Assembly (NCBI GenBank): GCA_007129055.1
Contig: SKWE01000231.1
Coordinates: 1-7,538, forward strand
Direction: 5' to 3'
DNA length: 7,538 nt
Source: Syntrophomonadaceae bacterium
Lineage (GTDB): Bacteria; Bacillota; Dethiobacteria; DTU022
Shown one piece after another: positions 1 to 5,633 of this stretch (positions within the stretch are counted from its first letter, which is position 1; every line of letters begins with the position of its first letter). The notes below the pieces were generated by a model. That model was not told the DNA's origin. It worked only from the letters and a program-made list of their open reading frames with translations, and did not search any database. A program made the position numbers and the translations under genes.

Positions 1-118
1 CCGTTTATGTTGCCTTAATTGGGTAATAGTTTAATTATATTATAACGTAAAAACTCCCTTTAAAGACAAGCAATTGCACAGCCCAGTTTATATTATAAGA
101 GAAAAGTTACATAGATAA

Positions 119-169
119 AGCCTTTAAGCCCCTTTATTTTAGCGCTTAAGATCTACAGCCTTAAAAGCT
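119..169. promoter_or_regulatory. Cluster of three short near-palindromes in the leader upstream of the YlbF-family gene
   Basis: The 259 bases before the first gene are AT-rich and hold no supportable coding frame. Within them three similar near-palindromic words occur: AGCCTTTAAGC at 119-129, AGCGCTTAAG at 141-150 and AGCCTTAAAAGC at 157-168. All share an AGC...TTAA core. They could be operator sites or parts of RNA stems (TTAAGC at 124-129 can pair with GCTTAA at 144-149). A weak promoter candidate lies further up (TTGGGT at 19-24, 16-base spacer, TATAAC at 41-46). Only the sequence similarity is seen; a regulatory role is inference. Confidence 0.2.
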
Positions 170-243
170 AATTGAAACAAATTCAGGAAAAATGAAGGGA
201 TCTATATGTTAAAAAAAGAAGGAAAAGAGTTAGAACAAATTTC

Positions 244-250
244 AGGAGGT
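244..250 (+). promoter_or_regulatory. Strong ribosome binding site that decides the start of the YlbF-family gene
   Basis: AGGAGGT lies nine bases before the ATG at 260. The same frame is open from an earlier ATG at 206, which has only a weaker AAGGGA-like element close by. The near-perfect Shine-Dalgarno favours 260, and the 18 extra residues are not needed for the family match. Confidence 0.75.
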
Positions 251-259
251 TTTTATAAA

Positions 260-610
260 ATGAGTGTAATGAAGAAAGCATCAGATCTAGGCAAAGAAAT
301 TAGCAAAACTGAACAATATAAGGAGTTGGAAAGGGTTTCGCAGAACATGCAGGAAGATGCTGAAGCAAGTCAGATGATTAAAGAAATACAGGAACTTCAG
401 CAGCAGATTCAGTTTGCCCAGCAATCTGGTGTTCAGCCAAGCGAGGACCAAATACAGCAGTTTAATGATTTAAAAACCAAAATGGACTCAAGCCTTACAA
501 TCCAGGCTTATGCGAAAGCACAGAATGATTTCAGCGAATTTATGCAGGAAGTAAACAACGCGATAAGTGAGGGCATAAGCCCTAATCCGGAAAAAGGAAA
601 AGATGCGTAA
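260..610 (+). CDS. YlbF/YmcA/YheA-family small helical protein
   Basis: A 116-residue soluble protein, counted from the ATG at 260 chosen for its AGGAGGT site; an ATG at 206 would add 18 residues. It is rich in Glu, Gln and Lys, almost wholly helical in character and without membrane segments. The family pattern is visible: a leading helix with A..LG..I..T..Y (residues 7-20), then a QED.EA segment (31-36), a Gln-rich helix ending in QQSG (54-57), and a final helix with Y.KAQ.DF..F...VN.AI (84-102). In Bacillus subtilis the relatives YlbF and YmcA join YaaT in a complex that modulates RNase Y and the competence, biofilm and sporulation decisions, while YheA is poorly characterised. The length is close to YheA, so which paralogue this represents cannot be told. 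It stands alone on its strand, converging with larA across 20 bases with no convincing terminator between them. Confidence 0.85.
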   Translation: MSVMKKASDLGKEISKTEQYKELERVSQNMQEDAEASQMIKEIQELQQQIQFAQQSGVQPSEDQIQQFNDLKTKMDSSLTIQAYAKAQNDFSEFMQEVNNAISEGISPNPEKGKDA

Positions 611-630
611 ATACCCGCCAGGGTTCAGGT

Positions 631-1893
631 TTATCCGGTATAATGGGGAACAACAATTGATCCCTGGGGAATAATATAAGTCAGCAAGTTGTGGTTGCCA
701 GAATAAACATCCTCTACAGCCTGCTCTAGTGAAGCGGCAGGTACAAAGCCAAAATGGCGGGCCGTATCGGGATCAAAATCGGAGACAAGGTGTACTTTGC
801 CTTTTTGCAGCAGTTTTGCCACTTTATAAGCTTTATGTCCACCGAGGACAAAATTAGCTTTTAGCGCTGACTCCAGAGAATTTAAATCAGTGTACTTGCC
901 AGCCCACTCTTCGTATAGCGCTGACCCAACCCCGTCCCGGCACTGTGCCAGCAAAATCAACTGCCCTCCCGGCTTCATGGCCGCGAGGGCATTATCTAGT
1001 GTTTTGTGAGCCTGGTAGAGGTTGATATCTTTCGGGTAACCTCCGCAACTGGCGATTACCACATCGGCCAGTTTATCGAGCTTATATCCATTTATTTTTT
1101 CTACCATTTCACAGGCAGCGTTATGCCCCTTTAACATGTCTCCGGCAAATATTCCAATGATATTTTTATCTGCATTTAATACAGTATTAAGGAGGAAATC
1201 TCCGCCTGCCATCATTGCGCCTTCTACCAGGTCTTCATGAACCGGGTTGCCATTCAGCACACCGGACCGTGCATTTTGGTCAAACATTAAGCTGTGATTC
1301 TGGCATATGGTACCCCATCCTGCCACTCCGGGCACCAGGGCTTTTCTGCCACCCCCAAAACCGGCAAAAAAGTGATGTACCACACTTCCTGTTAAAATTC
1401 GGCGGTCTGCCTGCATTACTCTCTTATTAACAAACACCGGTGTGTCGAAAGAAGTATAACCCAGGAATACAAGCTGATCGGCATCTCTACTGTCGTGGTT
1501 ATACATGTCCACCAGGCCCGCTGATTCCTGACCGACTATAGAAATCATTTCTTCCTGGTCCATAGGCCTGTGAGTACCGTTTGTAAACTGAATAAAAATA
1601 TTGTTTCTATCGATACCAGATCGATTTAGCTCCTCAATCAATACCGGCAGGAAGAGATCACTGCGGGCCAACCTTGTCGAATCGTTTACCAGGAGGCATA
1701 CGGATTCACCTGCCTGCACTATTTCCCGGAGCGGGGCAGACCCAATTGGGTTGCGTAATGCTTCAGCAACAGCTTCTTCCGGGTTGATGATAGCTTCTGT
1801 TTGGACACCCTCCAGGACTATCCCTGGCACTTCGTCCGGAAGATCTAATATCTGGTATTCATTTCCATATTTTAACTTCATGTCCGGTTCCAT
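631..1893 (-). CDS. larA: LarA-type nickel-pincer lactate racemase / 2-hydroxyacid racemase
   Basis: A 420-residue protein, close to the 424 residues of Lactiplantibacillus plantarum LarA, which interconverts D- and L-lactate with a nickel-pincer nucleotide bound to a lysine. The catalytic set is intact and falls at the positions known for that enzyme: His108 in GTHRP, His174 in VVHHFF, cofactor-binding Lys184 in GGGRKALVPG, and Ni-ligand His200 in CQNHS. NDSTR (70-74) and the Gln294/Lys297 pair in LYQAHK also match family substrate-site residues. The start at 1893 has a close AAGGT element; the Met at residue 5 is a less likely alternative. It lies 27 bases after the upstream usp gene and is probably the last gene of a usp-usp-larA operon. 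No larB, larC or larE (cofactor synthesis) is in view. Relatives act on several 2-hydroxyacids, so the fold and chemistry are secure but lactate as substrate is inferred. Confidence 0.9.
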   Translation of the reverse strand: MEPDMKLKYGNEYQILDLPDEVPGIVLEGVQTEAIINPEEAVAEALRNPIGSAPLREIVQAGESVCLLVNDSTRLARSDLFLPVLIEELNRSGIDRNNIFIQFTNGTHRPMDQEEMISIVGQESAGLVDMYNHDSRDADQLVFLGYTSFDTPVFVNKRVMQADRRILTGSVVHHFFAGFGGGRKALVPGVAGWGTICQNHSLMFDQNARSGVLNGNPVHEDLVEGAMMAGGDFLLNTVLNADKNIIGIFAGDMLKGHNAACEMVEKINGYKLDKLADVVIASCGGYPKDINLYQAHKTLDNALAAMKPGGQLILLAQCRDGVGSALYEEWAGKYTDLNSLESALKANFVLGGHKAYKVAKLLQKGKVHLVSDFDPDTARHFGFVPAASLEQAVEDVYSGNHNLLTYIIPQGSIVVPHYTG

Positions 1894-1920
1894 TATACCT
1901 TCAATAGGATTATTGGAATA

Positions 1921-2361
1921 TTACTTGATAATCATAACATTTGTCTTAGTACAGTGAGCAACCTTATTACTTACACTACCCAAAAAAGCTTCCTTGATGC
2001 CCTTTAATTTGTGACTGCCAAGGATTACCAGTTCATAGCCATCCCTATCAGCCATTTTACAAATCCCCTCGGCCGGCGACTGTTTGCCAACAAGAACCTT
2101 TGTGTCTACCTTTAAGCCGCTCTCTTTTATTTTCGCTGCTGCCTTATTAACCACCTCTTCAGCTTCTGTTTTCATATTCTTTTTGATCTGTTCCCAGTAC
2201 TCATCGGACATATGGACACTGATCCTGGTCTTGAAATCATATTCCCCTGTAACCTTTAAGACAGTAACGCTTGCATCCAATCCTTTTGCTACTTTTATCG
2301 CCTCATTAACAACCTTTTCAGAGTGATCGGATCCATCAATTGCCACCAGTATTCGTTTCAT
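1921..2361 (-). CDS. Universal stress protein (UspA family), copy with altered ATP loop
   Basis: A 146-residue single-domain Usp with the usual alpha/beta nucleotide-binding fold: an opening strand with ILVAIDGS (residues 4-11, Asp9 at the nucleotide site), and the C-terminal block ending in LGSVSNKVAH (127-136). Usp proteins form dimers in the cytoplasm, and ATP-binding members carry G-2x-G-9x-G-S/T. Here that loop reads GSHK at 115-118 with the closing GS at 128-129, so the second glycine is lysine. The neighbouring copy keeps all glycines. The two align without gaps over 146 residues with 78 identities by my count (53%), so they are tandem duplicates. A GGAGGG site lies about eight bases before the ATG. 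The gene sits between the other usp (33-base gap) and larA. ATP binding may be weakened or changed, but this is inference. Confidence 0.93.
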   Translation of the reverse strand: MKRILVAIDGSDHSEKVVNEAIKVAKGLDASVTVLKVTGEYDFKTRISVHMSDEYWEQIKKNMKTEAEEVVNKAAAKIKESGLKVDTKVLVGKQSPAEGICKMADRDGYELVILGSHKLKGIKEAFLGSVSNKVAHCTKTNVMIIK

Positions 2362-2394
2362 AAGTATCCCTCCATGCGATAGTCATAATATAAA

Positions 2395-2835
2395 TTATTT
2401 CACAATCATTACGCTGGTGCAACCAATATGGGCAACCTTGTTACTGACACTGCCCAGGAATACTTCTTTAATCCCCCTGAGCCCCCTGTTACCCATAATA
2501 ACAAGGTCAATATTCCATTCCCTGCCCTTTTCACAAATCACATCTGCAGGTGATTGATGGCCGATAACCACTTCTGTTTTAACTGTTAACCCTTTTGCCT
2601 TAAAGGGCTCGGCAGCTTTTTCTACCAATTCTTCCGCTTCTTCTTTCAATTGTTGATTAATCAGTTTCCAGTTGTCGTCGGAAAATTGAACACTAACCCT
2701 GGGACTGAAAACATATTCCCCGACTACGGTAAGAATATATACTTCCGCCTTCATTGCTTCGGCTATTTTTAGTGCATGAGCAACAACTTTTTCTGCATGC
2801 TCTGAGCCGTCAGTCGCCAACAATATACGGTACAT
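2395..2835 (-). CDS. Universal stress protein (UspA family), canonical ATP-loop copy
   Basis: A 146-residue Usp and the first gene of the minus-strand operon. The open frame reaches a GTG at 2844, but that codon overlaps the AAGGAG ribosome site, so the ATG at 2835 is the real start; this also gives exactly the length of the downstream paralogue. RILLATDGS (3-11) forms the first strand with Asp9. The nucleotide loop is complete, GNRG at 115-118 followed nine residues later by GS at 128-129, matching the ATP-binding G-2x-G-9x-G-S class. Differences from its twin gather in residues 101-110 (one identity in ten) and in the ATP loop, while residues 121-136 are almost identical. It is read divergently from the eRF1-like gene across a 250-base control region. 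A role in stress or dormancy follows from family knowledge; the ligand is inferred. Confidence 0.95.
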   Translation of the reverse strand: MYRILLATDGSEHAEKVVAHALKIAEAMKAEVYILTVVGEYVFSPRVSVQFSDDNWKLINQQLKEEAEELVEKAAEPFKAKGLTVKTEVVIGHQSPADVICEKGREWNIDLVIMGNRGLRGIKEVFLGSVSNKVAHIGCTSVMIVK

Positions 2836-2843
2836 AACACTCA

Positions 2844-2849
2844 CTCCTT
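2844..2849 (-). promoter_or_regulatory. Ribosome binding site fixing the start of the first usp gene
   Basis: On the minus strand AAGGAG runs from 2849 to 2844, followed by eight bases and the ATG at 2835. It overlaps the in-frame GTG at 2844 and so rules that codon out as a start. Confidence 0.75.
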
Positions 2850-2868
2850 TTCTGAATTATATTTTAGA

Positions 2869-2913
2869 TTCGACACAAGGTTCGATATTTCCTACACAAG
2901 AAAAGTATTTCCT
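2869..2913. promoter_or_regulatory. Phased direct repeats upstream of the usp operon, candidate operator
   Basis: Three words recur in this short AT-rich stretch. ACACAAG lies at 2873-2879 and 2894-2900 (21 bases apart), TATTTCCT at 2886-2893 and 2906-2913 (20 bases apart), and TTCGA at 2869-2873 and 2881-2885. Two spacings are near two helical turns, as expected for protein sites on one face of DNA. A TATAAT lies on the minus strand at 2861-2856 just downstream, without a good -35 at the proper distance, which would fit an activator-dependent promoter for the usp genes. The repeats are seen directly; regulator and function are inference. Confidence 0.35.
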
Positions 2914-2941
2914 GATATTAATAGCTTTTTCGATTTACATC

Positions 2942-2969
2942 TTGAAGAGCGATCATAATAAGTTATAAT
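2942..2969 (+). promoter_or_regulatory. Candidate sigma-A promoter for the eRF1-like gene
   Basis: TTGAAG at 2942-2947 and a perfect TATAAT at 2964-2969 are separated by 16 bases. Transcription would start near 2976 and leave a leader of about 110 bases before the ATG at 3086. A second extended AT-rich element (TATACT at 3008-3013) has no matching -35. No sigma-B type promoter was recognised. The rest of the divergent region (2976-3070) shows no clear hairpin. Confidence 0.4.
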
Positions 2970-3085
2970 ATACATAGAAGTAATATTTAATAAAGTGGGG
3001 CAATTAGTATACTGTGGCATTAATTTAGAATTATCTGTTGATGTTTAAGCCTAAGCTATAACATTTAAATGAGGGGGAATATCAG

Positions 3086-4243
3086 ATGGATCGGTTGGAT
3101 AAGCAGGACCTGGAACTTTTAATGCAACATGGTGGTAATAACCCTTGCATATCTATTTATATGCCGACTCTAAAAGGCAGAGAAAAAGCAAAGGAAAACA
3201 TAACAAGATTTAAAGGCCTGGTAAAAAAATCAGAAGAGCAGCTAAGCTCATTGGGGTTAAGTCCTGAGGAGCGAAAAAAATTAATGGAACCGGCTAAAAA
3301 AATAATCAGTGAAAGTGTTTACTGGGCTTCCCAGAGTGAAGGTTTTGCTTTTTTTATTTCCAACGACTTTAACCGCTATTATCGCCTGCCATTGCCTTTT
3401 GATGAAATGGCAATTGTCAGGTATTCATTTCATTTTAAACCACTTTTCGAGCTCTTTTCTGCTGATGACCAATTCTATATTTTAGCCCTGAGCCAAAAAC
3501 AGGTACGCCTGCTCTATGGTAACCGCAGCACAGCTGAGGAAATAGATTTATCTGAAATTATGGATAAGCTAGAATCAGAATTTGGGGAAATCGATTTTGA
3601 ACCGGACCTTCAATTTCACACCGGAACACCTGACTCGACCGGAACTCGCGGCGCTGTTTATCACGGCCATGGAGGCACGATAGAAGGATTCCAGAAAGAA
3701 AGACTTCTGAACTATTTAAGGTTTATCGATCGCGAAATGCAGGGACTGATTGAAGGAAATAACACACCCTTGATATTAGCCTGTGTAGATTACCTTGCTC
3801 CCCTTTACAGGGAAATAAGCAAATATCCTGTTGTTTTTGATGAAACAGTTAAAGGCAACCCGGAAAATGCCAGCACAAATGAGCTGCATCAGAAGGCCTG
3901 GCAGATTATACACCCCCATTTTAAAGAAAAGCAGGAAGAATGTAAAAACCGCTACCTTGAGCTGAAAGGAACAGGGAAAACATCGAACAGTATCCTGGAA
4001 ATATTACCTGCTGCCTACCATGGCAGAATAAGTGAACTATTTGTGGTTCCGGGACTTCAACAGTGGGGTTATTATAACATAGAAAAGGAAGAAGTTATTT
4101 TAAGCGAAACATCGCAGGCCGGTTACGAGGACTTAATTGATCTTGCTGCTGTGAAAAGCTTTGCCAACAACGGCAATATATATGCGTTGGACGAAAGTCA
4201 AATGCCTGACTCAACTCCTGTTGCAGCTATTTTGCGCTGGTAG
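3086..4243 (+). CDS. Bacterial/archaeal eRF1-like (baeRF) family protein, likely ribosome-associated
   Basis: A 385-residue soluble protein with a good GAGGGGG site (3071-3077) before the ATG. The opening PCISIYMPT (20-28), followed by a helical stretch with NITRFKGLVK (38-47), is the hallmark of the baeRF group, distant bacterial relatives of eRF1/Pelota, here closest in my judgement to families 3/7. Further marks are the middle strand block YILALSQKQVRLLYG (131-145), a glycine/histidine loop YHGHGG (192-197), and the late block ELFVVPGLQQWGYYN (317-331), where family members carry a similar FV....QWG motif. No GGQ tripeptide is present, so peptide release by the classical mechanism is not expected. 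Related eRF1-like proteins such as Balon bind stalled or hibernating ribosomes. It is transcribed divergently from two usp genes, which suits a stress or dormancy role. The family call is from recalled motifs; the exact subfamily and molecular role are uncertain. Confidence 0.72.
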   Translation: MDRLDKQDLELLMQHGGNNPCISIYMPTLKGREKAKENITRFKGLVKKSEEQLSSLGLSPEERKKLMEPAKKIISESVYWASQSEGFAFFISNDFNRYYRLPLPFDEMAIVRYSFHFKPLFELFSADDQFYILALSQKQVRLLYGNRSTAEEIDLSEIMDKLESEFGEIDFEPDLQFHTGTPDSTGTRGAVYHGHGGTIEGFQKERLLNYLRFIDREMQGLIEGNNTPLILACVDYLAPLYREISKYPVVFDETVKGNPENASTNELHQKAWQIIHPHFKEKQEECKNRYLELKGTGKTSNSILEILPAAYHGRISELFVVPGLQQWGYYNIEKEEVILSETSQAGYEDLIDLAAVKSFANNGNIYALDESQMPDSTPVAAILRW

Positions 4244-4258
4244 CAATACCGTGATTTG

Positions 4259-4287
4259 TTGACAGTTAGTGAATAAGTAATTACGAT
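4259..4287 (+). promoter_or_regulatory. Promoter of dinB, positioned for a leaderless transcript
   Basis: A perfect TTGACA at 4259-4264 and TACGAT at 4282-4287 (four of six consensus bases) are separated by 17 bases. Seven bases beyond the -10 is position 4294, the A of the dinB ATG. No Shine-Dalgarno-like purine run lies between 4271 and 4293. No Bacillota-type LexA box (GAAC-4-GTTC) is seen here. Confidence 0.5.
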
Positions 4288-4293
4288 CTAAAC

Positions 4294-5457
4294 ATGAAAA
4301 AACCAAGGGATATATTACTCTGTGACCTTGACGCTTTTTTTGCTTCCGTTGAACAGCTGGACAACCCAGCCTTCAGGGGCAGGCCGGTTGTTGTCGGCGG
4401 CAGCCCTGAAGGCCGCGGAGTTGTATCAACATGTTCGTATGAGGCCAGAAAATTTGGTGTGCGATCAGCAATGCCCATGAAAAAAGCAATTCATTTGTGC
4501 CCCGAAGCTGTAGTCCTCAGGGGCCGCATGTCTCGCTACAAGGAGCTATCTCTAGATGTTAGAAAAATATTTGAGCGATTTACCCCGGATATCGAGCTTG
4601 TATCAATAGATGAAGCTTTCCTGGCCGTTAAAAGAGGAGAGGGTCTAAAAGCCGGAAAAGCTATCCATACTGCAGTAAAAAGTGAATTAGGGCTGCCCAT
4701 TTCCGTTGGAATTTCCAGTAACAAACTATTAGCAAAGATTGCCTGTGAGAAAGCAAAACCAAACGGAATCGGATTATTGCCGGTCGATAAAATCAGGGAA
4801 CTGCTCTGGCCTCTTACGGTAAGGGTTCTTCCAGGGATAGGCCCGGTGACAGAAAAAAAGTTGAAAGAAATCGGTATTCAGACTGTCAAAGATGTAGTTG
4901 AATGCCCGCCTGGCGCACTAACCCGCATCCTGGGAAGCAGCGCTGCAAGTATCCATCATTTTGCCAATGGTATTGATGAACGGGAATTGGAACTGGAACA
5001 TGAAGCCAAGTCAATTTCTGAAGAAACAACTTTTCCGGAAGATATTTACGATAGTGAGACAATACTGATGGTCTTACTTCAGCTCTCTGCAGGGGTTGGG
5101 TTTCGTATCCGTTCCGCCGGCATTACAGCAAGAACCGTAACAATTAAGCTACGCACAAATACTTTCAAAACTATTACCCGTGGAAAAACTTTATCCGAAA
5201 CCGTTAGTGAAGACTCCGAAATATACCAGGTGGCTAAAGACTTGTTCTTCAGACACGGTGGCAAACCACCCTGGCGCCTGGCAGGAGTTCAGCTTTCCGG
5301 ATTTGAAATGGGTAAACAGGGCTCTCTTCTGGAATCCACTCCTAAAGCAGAAAAGGAAAAAGAGCTAACCAAAACACGGGACACATTACGGAAAAAATAC
5401 GGGGCGGAAGTTATTATCCAGGGCAAAAGGCTGGCCATTAAAAATAAAAGTGATTGA
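4294..5457 (+). CDS. dinB: DNA polymerase IV, Y-family translesion polymerase
   Basis: A 387-residue Y-family polymerase that copies past damaged template bases and lacks proofreading. The palm carries the metal-binding acidic residues Asp11 (CDLDAFFASVE, 10-20) and Asp106-Glu107 (SIDEAF, 104-109); Phe16 is the expected steric-gate residue. The finger motif YEARKFGVRSAMP (49-61) and ISVGISSNKLLAK (136-148) are typical, and VLPGIGPVTEKKL (178-190) is the helix-hairpin-helix of the thumb. The little finger ends with QGSLL (342-346), a likely beta-clamp binding motif, followed by a tail with LRKKYGAEVIIQG (365-377) common in Gram-positive DinB. The start is forced: a stop at 4270-4272 lies in frame upstream and no other start codon intervenes, yet there is no ribosome binding site. 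It begins 50 bases after the eRF1-like gene. Family assignment is near certain; whether Pol IV or the related PolY paralogue cannot be settled. Confidence 0.95.
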   Translation: MKKPRDILLCDLDAFFASVEQLDNPAFRGRPVVVGGSPEGRGVVSTCSYEARKFGVRSAMPMKKAIHLCPEAVVLRGRMSRYKELSLDVRKIFERFTPDIELVSIDEAFLAVKRGEGLKAGKAIHTAVKSELGLPISVGISSNKLLAKIACEKAKPNGIGLLPVDKIRELLWPLTVRVLPGIGPVTEKKLKEIGIQTVKDVVECPPGALTRILGSSAASIHHFANGIDERELELEHEAKSISEETTFPEDIYDSETILMVLLQLSAGVGFRIRSAGITARTVTIKLRTNTFKTITRGKTLSETVSEDSEIYQVAKDLFFRHGGKPPWRLAGVQLSGFEMGKQGSLLESTPKAEKEKELTKTRDTLRKKYGAEVIIQGKRLAIKNKSD

Positions 5458-5535
5458 ATCTAGCCTTCAGGGCAAGCCTAATATACTATACCACTTAACC
5501 AATTTAATCATCATTAAAAACAGATGCGTATTTTT

Positions 5536-5568
5536 AGGGGCAAGCATTGATAAGAAATGCTTGCCCCT
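5536..5568. terminator. Perfect 13-bp stem-loop between convergent genes, possible bidirectional terminator
   Basis: AGGGGCAAGCATT at 5536-5548 and its exact complement at 5556-5568 enclose a seven-base loop (GATAAGA). It lies 78 bases after dinB and 65 bases beyond the end of the binding-protein gene, which suits a shared terminator. However, neither strand has a T run after the stem: on the plus strand the five Ts lie before it, giving As after it on the minus strand. It is therefore not a textbook intrinsic terminator, and an RNA-stabilising stem or a protein site is possible. A copy of GGGCAAGC also occurs at 5470-5477. The remaining 176-base gap holds nothing else recognised. Confidence 0.4.
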
Positions 5569-5633
5569 CATTAATCTGGCTGTTTCCCCTTGAACATTAC
5601 TCTTTATCAGCAAAGAAAAACATCAAAACATTT

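Noticed and set aside
611..630. Intrinsic terminator between the YlbF-family gene and larA
   Set aside because: Only a four-base stem (ACCC at 613-616, GGGT at 621-624) is found, with no T run on either side.
1215..2326. Plus-strand open frames opposite larA and the downstream usp (1215-1430, 1601-1957, 2084-2326)
   Set aside because: They lie antisense to genes with intact family motifs, show no domain pattern of their own and lack convincing ribosome sites.
4244..4293. SOS (LexA) operator before dinB
   Set aside because: No GAAC-4-GTTC or close variant is present in the 50 bases upstream, so SOS control cannot be claimed from this sequence.
4281..5368. Short open frames within or opposite dinB (4281-4478, 4536-4724, 5079-5264, 5180-5368)
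   Set aside because: All overlap the fully recognisable dinB frame and have no protein-like features.
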